A stretch of DNA of 64,000 nt from JABMMZ01 sp044341025 (lineage in GTDB: Bacteria > Bacteroidota > Bacteroidia > NS11-12g > UBA955), in the NCBI GenBank assembly GCA_044341025.1, contig JBIISM010000008.1, positions 44,374 through 108,373 on the forward strand, given 5' to 3'. Numbering within the stretch: position 1 is the first letter of the stretch; every line of letters begins with the position of its first letter. The notes beneath the pieces were generated by a model. It was given only the letters and a program-made list of their open reading frames with translations. It had not been told where the DNA came from and searched no databases. Both the position numbers and the translations under genes were made by a program. Shown piece by piece: positions 33,731 to 43,132 of this stretch.

Positions 33731-36138
33731 CCCAAGAAAAAAAAGACGAACAAAGCAAGCTTGATACCCAGCATATAATAAAGGAAATACGCAAGTACTT
33801 ACAGTATTGGTATCTTTTTTTAATTTCTTTAATTGTTGGTGTTTCTATAACTCAAACCGTACTCCGCTATACCAACGATGAATATGTATCGAAAATAAAC
33901 ATTAAAATTATTGAACAAGACCAAAAAGATGCCTTAAACCTCAGCAGTATAAGTTCTCCCTTTGGTAAAAAATCGATCAATTTAGAGAACGAAAAGGAAA
34001 TCATAAAATCGTTCCGACTTAATGAAAAGGTGGTAAAAAAACTGGGGCTTCAAAATGCCGTTTTTTCAAAAGGCAAATTAAAATCTACAGAGCTCTGGGA
34101 TGATGTTCCATTCGCAATCGACTATTTAGACACGGGCAAAGCAATTGATGAAGCAGAATTTGAAATACAAGTTAAGATTACCCAAGAGGGTTATGAACGC
34201 ACCTTTGGCGAATTAAATAAAAGGGAGAGAAAATCTTTACAATTTGGAGAAACGGATAGCATTTTGGGTTTGCATTTTTTACTAACGCTTAAAAACAACA
34301 AAGACAGCAGAAATAGTATTGGGCAAACATACACCATCAACAGAATTCCAAAAGCTCTAGCGATTGAGGGATTGTCTGACCTTTTGCAAATAAATAAAAC
34401 CAGCAAAGACGGCGACATTATCAGCATTTCGATACAAGGCCAAAACAAAGAAAAAAACGAAGCCATTCTAAACACACTTGTACAGGAATACAACTCTGAT
34501 GGAATGGCCGACAAACAAATCATTGCACAAAGCACCATCTCCTTTATAAACGATCGCCTTTTCGAATTGTACGATGAGTTGGATTCTATCGAATACAGCA
34601 TAGAAAAATACCTGGTCCAAAACGACATGGTATCGATAGAGAGCGATGCGGAAATAACCACAGCTCAGAAATATGGCTATGAAGAAAAAATAAACGACCT
34701 AAACACCCAAGTGCAATTGTCTTATGTTTTAGAAAAGTCGTTAAAGTCTGACACCAAAAACGGTTTAATTCCAGACAATATTGGCCTTGCAAACCAGGGC
34801 ATCAACACGCTTGTTGGAACCTACAATTCGATGGTCTTGCAGCGAAGCAAGCTGGCAGCCAGTGCAGGCGAAAACAATCCAGAACTAAAACTAATTAATG
34901 CAAGTATACTCGAGCAAGAAAGAAATGCTTTAAGATCGATAGCCAATTACCGCAGCGAACTAAGCCTTTCTTTATCTGCCTTCAATAAGCTTCAAACCGA
35001 GAGCAATGCACGGTTTAAATCGATTCCCAACAAAGGCAAAACCTTGCGCACCATAGGCCGAAAACAAAGCATCAAAGAAAGTCTGTATTTATTGCTCTTG
35101 CAAAAAAGAGAAGAAGCTGGCATAACCCTAGCCTCCACAGCCCCTTCTGTAAAACTTTTAGACTACGCAAGCACGCGCATAGAACCGGTAAGCCCCAAAC
35201 GTGAGCAACTATTTATTCTTTCCATACTTCTAAGCCTTGCACTGCCCATTGCCATTCTGTTTTTAAAATTTGCCTTGGACAATAAAATCCACGATGCAGA
35301 AGATGTGAGCCTTGCTTCGCCCAACATTCCATTAATAGCCGAATTGCCAAAGGTAGCTGAAGACAGAAGACAGGTTAAAGAAACCGACAATTCGCCTTTG
35401 GCTGAAGCCTTCAGGATGCTCAGAACCAATGTCAATTACATGTTGCCCGTCAACTTAAATGCAAGAGCCCCTATTATTATGGTTACCTCCACCATTAAAG
35501 GCGAAGGCAAAACATTTACCTCCATGAACCTGGCATTTGTGTATGCCAACACCAATAAAAAGGTGCTTTTAATCGGTTCGGATATGCGCAACCCGCAATT
35601 GCACAAATACCTTAACATCGAAAAAAACTCAAATGGCTTAAGCCATTACCTGCACGACAGCAGCAGCGCGCATAAAGAACTTATTATTAGAAATGTTTTG
35701 GGCAGCAGCTTTTTGGATGTTCTATTGGCTGGTAATATTCCGCCCAACCCAGCAGAGCTCTTAACCAATGGCCGCTTAAGCCAATTGCTCGAGGAGGTAA
35801 GAAAGGAATACGATTACATCGTTATCGATACCGCCCCTAGTTTGTTGGTTACCGATACTTTGCTCATAGCTCCGCTAGCAGACATATTGCTGTTTGTATG
35901 TTCGGTTAAAATAACCGAAAAGCGTTTAATGAATTTCTCGAAAGAACTGAAAGAAGAGGGCAAATTTAAAAATGTTGCCTATGTCTTAAACAATGTTGAA
36001 CAGCCAGCTTTTGCCTACAAATACGGTTACCGCTACGCATATGGCTACAACTATGGCTACGGGTATGGCTATGGTGCGGATGCAGATACCGAAGCTGCAA
36101 CACCAAAGAAAAAGAAAAGATTTAAATGGTTTAAATAG
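33727..36138 (+). CDS. wzc: Wzc-like chain-length determinant and BY-kinase
   Basis: 803 residues. N-terminal Wzz domain with a first TM near 30-50, a large periplasmic coiled-coil region (about 60-490) and a second TM near 495-515. The C-terminal cytoplasmic BY-kinase has Walker A STIKGEGKT (about 587-595), Walker A' LLIGSDMRNPQ (about 614-624) and Walker B YIVIDTAPS (about 697-705). The tail has ten tyrosines alternating with other residues, followed by KKKKRFKWFK; this is the expected autophosphorylation cluster. The kinase cycle controls polymer length and export through the Wza partner. The regular GY alternation is unusually strict. The upstream gene overlaps by 4 bp, and the antiterminator follows after 3 bp. 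Confidence 0.95.
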   Translation: MTQEKKDEQSKLDTQHIIKEIRKYLQYWYLFLISLIVGVSITQTVLRYTNDEYVSKINIKIIEQDQKDALNLSSISSPFGKKSINLENEKEIIKSFRLNEKVVKKLGLQNAVFSKGKLKSTELWDDVPFAIDYLDTGKAIDEAEFEIQVKITQEGYERTFGELNKRERKSLQFGETDSILGLHFLLTLKNNKDSRNSIGQTYTINRIPKALAIEGLSDLLQINKTSKDGDIISISIQGQNKEKNEAILNTLVQEYNSDGMADKQIIAQSTISFINDRLFELYDELDSIEYSIEKYLVQNDMVSIESDAEITTAQKYGYEEKINDLNTQVQLSYVLEKSLKSDTKNGLIPDNIGLANQGINTLVGTYNSMVLQRSKLAASAGENNPELKLINASILEQERNALRSIANYRSELSLSLSAFNKLQTESNARFKSIPNKGKTLRTIGRKQSIKESLYLLLLQKREEAGITLASTAPSVKLLDYASTRIEPVSPKREQLFILSILLSLALPIAILFLKFALDNKIHDAEDVSLASPNIPLIAELPKVAEDRRQVKETDNSPLAEAFRMLRTNVNYMLPVNLNARAPIIMVTSTIKGEGKTFTSMNLAFVYANTNKKVLLIGSDMRNPQLHKYLNIEKNSNGLSHYLHDSSSAHKELIIRNVLGSSFLDVLLAGNIPPNPAELLTNGRLSQLLEEVRKEYDYIVIDTAPSLLVTDTLLIAPLADILLFVCSVKITEKRLMNFSKELKEEGKFKNVAYVLNNVEQPAFAYKYGYRYAYGYNYGYGYGYGADADTEAATPKKKKRFKWFK

Positions 36139-36141
36139 TAT

Positions 36142-36630
36142 ATGCAAAGCACCAATCAGAACACTTTGCCAATTTGGTATGTTTTACACACCAAACCAAG
36201 GCATGAAAAAAAACTCAGTGAGCAACTCAAGAGCATGGGCATTGAAAACTATTGCCCAACTTATATAAAGGTGAGCAAATGGTCTGACCGCACCAAAAAA
36301 ATAGAAACGCCGCTTATCAGTTCGCATTTGTTTGTAAAGATTGAAGAAGACAAACGCAGCCATGTTTTTGTTTCGCCTAGTGCCCTTAGGTACTTGTTTT
36401 GGAATGGCAACCCCGCTGTGGTAAGAGAAAAAGAAATTGAACAATTAAAAATGGTTTTAACTGGCAAGGTTTTCCAATCGGCCGAACTTAAAAATTACCA
36501 CACCGGCGACAACATCGAAATAAATGCAGGGCCCTTTACTGGGCAAAGCGGACAGGTGCAAGCCATAAATAAAAACTCGGTTACCATAGTGCTCAAAGAA
36601 ATGGGCGCCGTTTTAACGCTGCACGCCTAG
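36142..36630 (+). CDS. NusG-like antiterminator, UpxY type
   Basis: 162 residues. N-terminal NGN domain (IWYVLHTKPRHEKKLSEQL, then SHLFVKIEE and YLFWNGNPAVV) and C-terminal KOW motif (GDNIEINAGPFTGQSGQV). It belongs to the specialised NusG paralogues (UpxY, RfaH, LoaP) that load on RNA polymerase and let it read through long polysaccharide operons. Its place directly after the export genes and before the roughly 26-kb biosynthetic part fits a role in processive transcription of this locus. It starts 3 bp after the Wzc-like gene. Confidence 0.9.
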   Translation: MQSTNQNTLPIWYVLHTKPRHEKKLSEQLKSMGIENYCPTYIKVSKWSDRTKKIETPLISSHLFVKIEEDKRSHVFVSPSALRYLFWNGNPAVVREKEIEQLKMVLTGKVFQSAELKNYHTGDNIEINAGPFTGQSGQVQAINKNSVTIVLKEMGAVLTLHA

Positions 36631-36789
36631 CATGCAGGTAAGCTTTAGTTTTAACCCTCTATCCGCGCATGTGGGTGGGAGCGGCGAAGCTGTGGAGGAG
36701 AAGCATAAATAAATGCATTTTGAATGAGGTAAATTGCTTGTTAAAAGATCTACTTCACCGTTTGGCAATAAGGTTTTGCTATTAAGAGA

Positions 36790-37029
36790 TTGGCATTTAA
36801 ACTCAACATTGATGATTTAAGAGACTACCCAGCTAAATACATCGCTCAAAGGGTTATGCAAGTTGCGCAAGACGAAGAATATTATATTTTAGAACCTAAT
36901 ATTGTCGAAGATTATTTTTTTAAAGTAAGCAATTACAAAGAAGCAATTGAAAAAGCAGATATCATCGTTTTTTTGGTAGCGCATAAAGAATTTAAAAATA
37001 CAGAAATTGCTGAAGGAAAAGTAATTTAA
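36790..37029 (+). pseudogene. wecC fragment (UDP-ManNAc dehydrogenase C-terminal part)
   Basis: 79 codons that read LAFKLNIDDLRDYPAKYIA, then ILEPNIVEDYF and ADIIVFLVAHKEFK. These are the C-terminal UDP-binding domain motifs of UDP-N-acetyl-D-mannosamine dehydrogenase (WecC/WbpO). The N-terminal NAD and central domains are missing (in-frame stop at 36769), and the last residues (usually a DFCG-like end) are missing too. It can be opened only from a TTG and has no complete partner gene nearby. It sits exactly between the conserved export genes and the AT-rich cassette, so it is best read as the scar of an earlier cassette replaced by recombination. Confidence 0.8.
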
Positions 37030-37140
37030 GGTTAATGTGGGGTAATGAATAAATAGGGTCGGTCTATAAATAATAAGTTGGTATTATAAAGACATAATTT
37101 AATAAAAAATAGATTAATAAATAAGTATAAAAAATAAATA

Positions 37141-38151
37141 ATGTATTTAAACAACAAATCCATTTTAATTACTGGGGGAACTGGTTCATTAGGAAAAGCG
37201 CTTACCTCGCATATTTTTAAAAATCATCCAAATATTAAGAAACTGATAATTCTTTCTAGAGATGAGCAAAAGCAATTTCAAATGGCTCAAGAATATCCAG
37301 TTGATAAATTTCCTCAAATTCGATTTTTTTTGGGTGACGTTCGAGATCAAGAAAGATTAGTAAGAGCCTTTCAAGGAGTTGATATTGTTATTCATGCAGC
37401 AGCAATGAAACACGTCCATTTGGCTGAATATAACCCAGATGAATGCATCAAAACAAATGTCGGAGGAGCTCAAAACGTTATTCATGCTGCGTTACAAACG
37501 GGCGTTCAAAATGTAGTAGCATTGTCAACAGATAAAGCTTGTGCGCCAATAAATTTATATGGAGCCACAAAATTAACTTCAGATAAACTATTTGTAGCCG
37601 CGAATAATATTAAAGGAAATAACCCAATTAAATTTTCTGTAGTCCGTTATGGAAATGTAATGGGTTCCAATGGTTCTGTCATTCCTTTTTTTATAAAAAA
37701 GAAAATGGAAGGAAAATTACCAATCACAGATGCTGCTATGACTCGTTTTAATATTTCATTGCAAGGTGGAGTTGACATGGTCATGCATGCAATAGAAAAC
37801 GCTTGGGGAGGAGAGATATTTATTCCCAAAATCCCATCTTATAAAATTACAGACGTTGCTGAAGCAATCGCTCCCGAATGTAGTATAGAAATTGTTGGAA
37901 TTCGACCAGGCGAAAAAATTCATGAAGAAATGATTACGTCTTCAGATTCTTATAACACTTATGATTTAGGAAAATACTTTATTATTTTACCACCAGTTAC
38001 TCACTTTAATATAGACAACTTTCTCAAAGCTTTTAGTGCAATAAAAGTCCCTGAAGGATTTAATTATAATTCAGGTACAAATTTGGAATGGGAAACAGTT
38101 GCCGGTTTGAGATTACTGATTAAAGAACATGTTGATTCTAAGTTCAATTAG
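37141..38151 (+). CDS. pseB: UDP-GlcNAc 4,6-dehydratase (inverting)
   Basis: 336 residues, soluble SDR enzyme. NAD motif ITGGTGSLGKAL near the N-terminus, SRDEQKQFQMAQEY, and the active-site block STDKACAPINLYGATK. It lacks the membrane part of the long WbpM type. PseB removes water from UDP-GlcNAc and inverts C5, giving UDP-2-acetamido-2,6-dideoxy-beta-L-arabino-hexos-4-ulose, the first step of CMP-pseudaminic acid synthesis. The next base after its stop begins the aminotransferase gene, and all following genes are co-directional. DNA here is visibly more AT-rich than the upstream export genes, in line with a horizontally acquired cassette. Confidence 0.95.
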   Translation: MYLNNKSILITGGTGSLGKALTSHIFKNHPNIKKLIILSRDEQKQFQMAQEYPVDKFPQIRFFLGDVRDQERLVRAFQGVDIVIHAAAMKHVHLAEYNPDECIKTNVGGAQNVIHAALQTGVQNVVALSTDKACAPINLYGATKLTSDKLFVAANNIKGNNPIKFSVVRYGNVMGSNGSVIPFFIKKKMEGKLPITDAAMTRFNISLQGGVDMVMHAIENAWGGEIFIPKIPSYKITDVAEAIAPECSIEIVGIRPGEKIHEEMITSSDSYNTYDLGKYFIILPPVTHFNIDNFLKAFSAIKVPEGFNYNSGTNLEWETVAGLRLLIKEHVDSKFN

Positions 38152-39351
38152 ATGATAAACAAAATAATTCCATATGGCCGGCAAAACATTACCGAAGACG
38201 ATATAAATGAAGTTGTAAAAGCCTTGAAATCTGATTATTTAACTCAAGGACCAAAAATCATTGAATTTGAAACTGCTTTTGCCCAATATGTAGGAAGTAA
38301 CTATGCAGTTGCCGTTGCAAACGGAACAGCCGCATTGCATTTGTGCGCATTAGCACTTGATGTTAAAGAAGGGGATAAGGTAATCACAACCCCTATTACT
38401 TTTGCAGCTTCGGCTAATTGTGTTCGGTATTCTGGTGGAGAAGTGGTTTTTGCTGATATAGACCCAGAAACCTATCTTTTAGATATTGAAAAGGTGCGAA
38501 TTTTATTAGAGGAATCTCCAAAAGGAACTTACAAAGGAATTATCCCTGTTGATTTTTCTGGCCGTGCTGTAGATTTAGAAAAATTCAAAGTATTAGCAGA
38601 GCACTATAATCTTTGGATTATAGAAGACGCATGCCATGCTCCCGGGGGCTATTTTACGGATAGAAAAGGTGTATCACAAAATTGTGGGAACGGAAATTAT
38701 GCTGATTTAGCCATTTTTTCTTTTCATCCTGTGAAGCATATTGCTTGTGGAGAAGGAGGAATGGTGACAACAAATAACCCTGATTTGTATAAAAAATTAC
38801 TTGCTTTACGCACACACGGAATTTCAAAAAATGAATCCGATTATACGAATTCTGTGACATTTGCAAATGGAAATGTTCCTGAAATCACAAGTTACCCAAC
38901 TTGGTATATGGAAATGCAAACATTAGGTTATAATTACCGATTAACTGATTTTCAGGCTGCTTTAGGTTTAAGTCAATTGGAAAGAGCCGAAGAAGGATTG
39001 GCCATAAGAAGAACTATAGCAAAGAAATATTATGAGGCCTTTAAAGATAAATCTTTTATTCTAGGGCAATCTGGTGTAGTTGAAGGACATGCTTATCATC
39101 TATATGTTATTAAAGTTGAAAACCGACTGGGTTTGTATAACTATTTACGAGAACATAAAATCTTGGCGCAAATTCATTATATCCCAGTTCATTTGATGCC
39201 ATATTACAGACACTTTGGATGGAAAGAAGGCGATATGCCCAATGCGGAAAATTACTATATGCATTGTATTAGTTTACCAATGTTTCCTACTTTAACAGGT
39301 GAAGAACAACAATTTGTAATAGAAAAAATTAATTCTTTTTACAATGGCTAA
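38152..39351 (+). CDS. pseC: UDP-4-amino-4,6-dideoxy-N-acetyl-beta-L-altrosamine transaminase
   Basis: 399 residues, DegT/DnrJ/EryC1 fold-type I PLP aminotransferase. Seen: IPYGRQNITEDDINEVVKAL at the start, ANGTAALHLCALAL, the EDACHAPGG motif, and the PLP lysine in FSFHPVKHIACGEGG. PseC adds the 4-amino group from glutamate to the PseB product. The gene abuts pseB with no spacer and overlaps the cytidylyltransferase gene by 8 bp, so the three are almost certainly translated from one mRNA. Length and motifs are normal for PseC. Confidence 0.95.
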   Translation: MINKIIPYGRQNITEDDINEVVKALKSDYLTQGPKIIEFETAFAQYVGSNYAVAVANGTAALHLCALALDVKEGDKVITTPITFAASANCVRYSGGEVVFADIDPETYLLDIEKVRILLEESPKGTYKGIIPVDFSGRAVDLEKFKVLAEHYNLWIIEDACHAPGGYFTDRKGVSQNCGNGNYADLAIFSFHPVKHIACGEGGMVTTNNPDLYKKLLALRTHGISKNESDYTNSVTFANGNVPEITSYPTWYMEMQTLGYNYRLTDFQAALGLSQLERAEEGLAIRRTIAKKYYEAFKDKSFILGQSGVVEGHAYHLYVIKVENRLGLYNYLREHKILAQIHYIPVHLMPYYRHFGWKEGDMPNAENYYMHCISLPMFPTLTGEEQQFVIEKINSFYNG

Positions 39352-40027
39352 AATAGCAATAATTCCAGCAAGATCTGGAAGTAAACGAATTCCAAGCAAA
39401 AACATCAAGCACTTTCTAGGGAAGCCTATTATTTCCTATTCTATTGAAGCGGCATTAAATTCAGGACTTTTTGACGAAGTGATGGTGTCAACGGATGATG
39501 ATCAAATTGCGATAATAGCAAAACAATATGGTGCAAATGTTCCCTTTTTTAGATCAGAAAAGAATTCGAATGATTTCGCAACCACTTTCGATGTAATTGA
39601 AGAAGTAATCTTAAAGTATAAGGAACTTGATATAGTTTTCGATTTTATTTGTTGCATCTATGCCAGTGCTCCTTTTGTAACTGAAAAAAAACTTACAGAT
39701 AGTTTTCATATTCTTAATCAAAATAATTTTGACTCTGTTTTTCCAATAATGCCTTTTGGTTTTCCAATTCAGAGAGCCCTGAGACAAGAAGAAAACAAAG
39801 TGAGTTTTTTTTATCCAGAGTTTAGTTTGTCCCGATCTCAGGATTTAGAAAAGAGCTACCATGATGCAGGGCAATTTTATTGGATGAATACAGAAATATG
39901 TTTGAACAACAAATCAATAGTAACAAATAATACGGGAAGTATGATTTTAACGGAATTGGAAGGACAGGATATTGACAACGAAACAGATTGGCAAATAGCC
40001 GAATTGAAGTATAAATTGAATAAATAA
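39344..40027 (+). CDS. pseF: Pseudaminic acid cytidylyltransferase
   Basis: 227 residues. CMP-nonulosonate synthetase with the CTP-binding motif IPARSGSKRIPSKNI at the N-terminus, VSTDDDQIA, and the metal-binding end DIDNETDW. Activates pseudaminic acid as CMP-Pse, the donor for glycosyltransferases. The order after pseB-pseC and before the synthase supports Pse rather than legionaminic or sialic acid. The gene overlaps pseC by 8 bp; the methylase gene follows after 11 bp. Confidence 0.93.
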   Translation: MAKIAIIPARSGSKRIPSKNIKHFLGKPIISYSIEAALNSGLFDEVMVSTDDDQIAIIAKQYGANVPFFRSEKNSNDFATTFDVIEEVILKYKELDIVFDFICCIYASAPFVTEKKLTDSFHILNQNNFDSVFPIMPFGFPIQRALRQEENKVSFFYPEFSLSRSQDLEKSYHDAGQFYWMNTEICLNNKSIVTNNTGSMILTELEGQDIDNETDWQIAELKYKLNK

Positions 40028-40038
40028 AAAGTGTAAAC

Positions 40039-40668
40039 ATGAAAAATTACAAAACTAATCAGGAGAAATTTTGGGCTGAAGAATTTGGAAATGAATATAT
40101 TGATAGAAATAAAGGGGCACAATTATTGGCTTCAAATATAAATTTTTTCTCTAAAGCTTTATCGAATGCAAGTAGAATTGATTCATGCATGGAATTCGGA
40201 GCAAATATTGGTATGAATTTGAAAGCATTAGCCTTGTTATATCCAGGTGCAAAATTACAAGGAATTGAAATTAATAAAAAAGCAAGCCAAGAATTATCAA
40301 AACTGATTGGGGAAGAAAATGTATTCAATTGTTCAATATTCGATGCATTAGGTGTTGAGAAAGTGGAGTTGTCTTTAATAAAAGGAGTCTTAATTCATAT
40401 TAATCCAGATATGTTGCAAAATGTGTATCCAAAACTATATGATGCAAGTTCAAAGTATATACTTATAGCAGAATATTACAATCCATCTCCTGTTGCAATT
40501 CAATACCGAGGCCATTCAGATAAATTGTTTAAAAGAGATTTTGCAGGAGAATTTATTGAAAAATTTGATGATGTAGAATTAGTTGATTATGGTTTTGTTT
40601 ATAAGCGAGATGTGTCATTTCCGCAAGATGATGTTACATGGTTTTTATTAAAGAAAAATGAAATATAA
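40039..40668 (+). CDS. Pseudaminic acid biosynthesis-associated methylase
   Basis: 209 residues. SAM-dependent methyltransferase-like protein with a glycine motif MEFGANIGMNLKAL, followed by GIEINKKASQEL. It resembles the methylase family found next to pse genes (QEKFWAEEFGNEYIDRN near the start is characteristic). Its substrate in the pathway is not established; it may methylate Pse or a precursor. It overlaps the following GNAT gene by 11 bp, in keeping with a modifying step on the same sugar. The family call is good and the exact reaction unknown. Confidence 0.8.
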   Translation: MKNYKTNQEKFWAEEFGNEYIDRNKGAQLLASNINFFSKALSNASRIDSCMEFGANIGMNLKALALLYPGAKLQGIEINKKASQELSKLIGEENVFNCSIFDALGVEKVELSLIKGVLIHINPDMLQNVYPKLYDASSKYILIAEYYNPSPVAIQYRGHSDKLFKRDFAGEFIEKFDDVELVDYGFVYKRDVSFPQDDVTWFLLKKNEI

Positions 40669-41212
40669 AATTCTAAAAAACCAAGTTTTTTCAAATGGAA
40701 ATTATTCGATTGTACCAATTCGTAAGGAAGATCGTTTTGATATCATGAAATGGCGAAATGAGCAAATATACCATTTACGCCAGGATAAACCTTTGTCAGT
40801 TGAAGAACAAGAATTTTATTTCAATAATGTAATTGAAAAGCTCTTTAATGAAGAACAGCCCAATCAAATTTTATTTTCGTATTTAGAAAATGGAATTTGT
40901 ATAGGTTATGGAGGCTTGGTTCACATCAGTTGGATTGATAAAAATGCGGAAATTTCATTTATTATGAATTCTGAACTTGAAAAAGATAATTTTAAAAAAC
41001 ATTGGAATATATTTTTAGGATTAATTGAACAAGTAGCTTTTCAGGAGCTTAATTTCCATAAAATATTTACCTATGCCTTTGATTTGAGGCCTCATTTATA
41101 TGAAGTTTTAGAATTTTCAGGATATATTGAAACCGTAAGACTTAAAGAACATTGTTTTTTTAACTCTAAATTTATTGATGTTTTAATTCATTCTAAAATC
41201 AGTAAGTTATGA
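40658..41212 (+). CDS. pseH: PseH-like GNAT N-acetyltransferase
   Basis: 184 residues, GNAT fold: an N-terminal strand SIVPIRKEDRFDIMKWRNE, a YFNNVIEKLF helix, GYGGLVHISWIDKNAEISFIM across the acetyl-CoA-binding strand, and FHKIFTYAFDLRPHLYEVLE near the C-terminus. In this position it most likely acetylates the 4-amino group of UDP-4-amino-4,6-dideoxy-AltNAc, the PseH step. Because a formyltransferase gene follows, overlapping by 4 bp, the two could also give alternative N-acyl forms. The symbol is inferred from context and fold. Confidence 0.7.
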   Translation: MKYKILKNQVFSNGNYSIVPIRKEDRFDIMKWRNEQIYHLRQDKPLSVEEQEFYFNNVIEKLFNEEQPNQILFSYLENGICIGYGGLVHISWIDKNAEISFIMNSELEKDNFKKHWNIFLGLIEQVAFQELNFHKIFTYAFDLRPHLYEVLEFSGYIETVRLKEHCFFNSKFIDVLIHSKISKL

Positions 41213-42069
41213 ATATAGGAATACTGGTTAGTGGCAATTTAGGCTGTGTAGTTTTAAAATACTTACGCCAAAAGTATAATGTCGAATTTGTTTTAACTGA
41301 TTCCAAATCAAATAGTATAATTGATTTTTGTATTCAAAATAAGTTGGACTACTTTGCAGGTAATCCTAGAAATGGAAAAGCTTATGAGTTTTGTAGTCAA
41401 AAAAATATTGACATTCTGATTTCCGTAAATTATTTATTCATAATCGAAAAAGATTTAATTCAATTACCGTCGGCTTTTGCTTTTAATATCCACGGTTCGT
41501 TATTGCCAAAATACAGGGGAAGAACACCACATGTTTGGGCAATAATAAATAATGAAACTCAAACGGGAATTACAGCACATTTAATTGATGAAGGATGTGA
41601 TACAGGTGATATTATCGAACAAATTATAATCAAAATTGAGAATACTGACACTGGTGCTGATATATTGAATAAGTTCAATGATAATTATATAGTGTTACTA
41701 GATAAAGTATTGATCCAAGCCAGTAAGGGGATGTTAAATTTGATTAAACAAAATAATAATTTAGCCACCTTTTTTCATAAAAGAACTCCAGATGATGGTA
41801 GGATTAATTGGAATTGGCAAAAAGAAAGAATCTATAATTGGGTCAGAGCACAATCAGACCCTTATCCGGGTGCTTTTTCCTTTGTTGGTCAAAATAAAAT
41901 TACGATTGATGAAATTAAATATTCTGAAATGGGTTTTACCAATCAAATGCCAAATGGTTTATTGATTTCAACCAAACCTTTATTAGTAAAAACACCCAAT
42001 GGAGTAGTTGAGTTATCAAAAGTAAGAGAATATAATTTTGAATTAAAAAAAGATAAAATTCTAGAATAA
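41209..42069 (+). CDS. Sugar N-formyltransferase-like enzyme
   Basis: 286 residues. Formyl-transferase fold related to Fmt and ArnA. The catalytic Asn, His and Asp are recognisable in FNIHGSLLPKYRG (N93, H95) and DEGCDTGDI (D131), with the His-Asp spacing of 36 seen in Fmt. A C-terminal domain (about 200-286) resembles the Fmt C-terminal barrel. The context, inside the pse genes, suggests transfer of a formyl group from N10-formyl-tetrahydrofolate to an amino group of pseudaminic acid or its precursor, giving a formamido-Pse. This substrate assignment is inference. It overlaps the acetyltransferase gene by 4 bp and precedes pseI by 8 bp. Confidence 0.8.
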   Translation: MNIGILVSGNLGCVVLKYLRQKYNVEFVLTDSKSNSIIDFCIQNKLDYFAGNPRNGKAYEFCSQKNIDILISVNYLFIIEKDLIQLPSAFAFNIHGSLLPKYRGRTPHVWAIINNETQTGITAHLIDEGCDTGDIIEQIIIKIENTDTGADILNKFNDNYIVLLDKVLIQASKGMLNLIKQNNNLATFFHKRTPDDGRINWNWQKERIYNWVRAQSDPYPGAFSFVGQNKITIDEIKYSEMGFTNQMPNGLLISTKPLLVKTPNGVVELSKVREYNFELKKDKILE

Positions 42070-42077
42070 AAAGAGTT

Positions 42078-43118
42078 ATGAAGATAGGAACATTTGAAGT
42101 CAGCAAGGAAAATAAAGTTTTTATTATTGCAGAATTGTCAGCCAATCATAATGGTTGTATTGATGTAGCACTTGAAACAATTAAAGCCGCTAAAAGAGCC
42201 GGTGCTGATTGTATAAAGTTGCAAACTTATACTGCGGATACCTTAACTATAAAAAGCAATAAGGAAGATTTTGTCTTAAAATCTGGTTCCATTTGGGATG
42301 GAAGAACTTATCATGACTTATATCAAGAAGCCTATACACCATGGGAATGGCACGAAACACTTTTCAAAGCAGCAGAAGCAGAAGGATTAATTTGTTTCTC
42401 TTCTCCATTTGATAAAACAGCTGTTGATTTTTTGGAAAATTTGAATGTTCCCGCCTATAAAATAGCTTCGTTTGAAATTACTGACATACCATTAATTGAA
42501 TATGTAGCTTCTAAAGGAAAACCAATTATTATTTCCACAGGAATAGCTGAACAAGCCGATTTAGAATTAGCTTTGGATGCCTGCAGACGAATGGGCAATA
42601 ATGACATTGCATTACTAAAATGTACCTCAAGTTATCCTTCTCCAATAGAAGAGGCTAATATGGTTATGGTAAAAGATTTGGCTGAACGATTTAATGTAAT
42701 TAGTGGGTTATCTGATCATACAATGGGTGTAACAGTTCCAATAGTTGCGACAGTTTTTGGGGCTAAAATTATCGAAAAGCATTTCATAATTGACCGTTCA
42801 ATAGGTGGTCCGGACGCCTCATTTTCAATGAATGAATCTGAATTTGCCGAAATGGTAAAAGCGGTAAGAGAAGCCGAAAGTGCAATCGGTGTTGTGGACT
42901 ATACCTTAACAGAAAAACAAGCCAACGGTAGAGATTTTTCTAGGTCTTTATATGTGGTGGAAGATATTAAGATAGGAGATATTATAACGGAGAAAAATGT
43001 TCGCTCTATTCGACCTGGTTTCGGCTTACATCCTAAATTTCTTAAGGAATGTATCGGTAAAATGGCAAACAAAAATATCGAAAAAGGCACTCGTTTTTCT
43101 TTCGACTTAATAAAATAA
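42078..43118 (+). CDS. pseI: Pseudaminic acid synthase
   Basis: 346 residues. NeuB-family condensing enzyme: IIAELSANHNG near the start, then KLQTYTADT, SSPFDKTAVDFL, KIASFEITD, GLSDHT, EKHF. A C-terminal SAF (antifreeze-like) domain begins near 290. It condenses 2,4-diacetamido-2,4,6-trideoxy-L-altrose with phosphoenolpyruvate to give pseudaminic acid. The GGPDASFSM motif and the neighbours favour PseI over the sialic or legionaminic synthases. Final sugar-forming step of the cassette before the glycosyltransferases. Confidence 0.93.
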   Translation: MKIGTFEVSKENKVFIIAELSANHNGCIDVALETIKAAKRAGADCIKLQTYTADTLTIKSNKEDFVLKSGSIWDGRTYHDLYQEAYTPWEWHETLFKAAEAEGLICFSSPFDKTAVDFLENLNVPAYKIASFEITDIPLIEYVASKGKPIIISTGIAEQADLELALDACRRMGNNDIALLKCTSSYPSPIEEANMVMVKDLAERFNVISGLSDHTMGVTVPIVATVFGAKIIEKHFIIDRSIGGPDASFSMNESEFAEMVKAVREAESAIGVVDYTLTEKQANGRDFSRSLYVVEDIKIGDIITEKNVRSIRPGFGLHPKFLKECIGKMANKNIEKGTRFSFDLIK

Positions 43119-43132
43119 TTAATACAATAAAT

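Noticed and set aside
36668..36700. GC-rich patch resembling the one near 63508 as matching cassette ends
   Set aside because: Only short, loose similarity (gggag/cgg tracts); not enough to call repeats.
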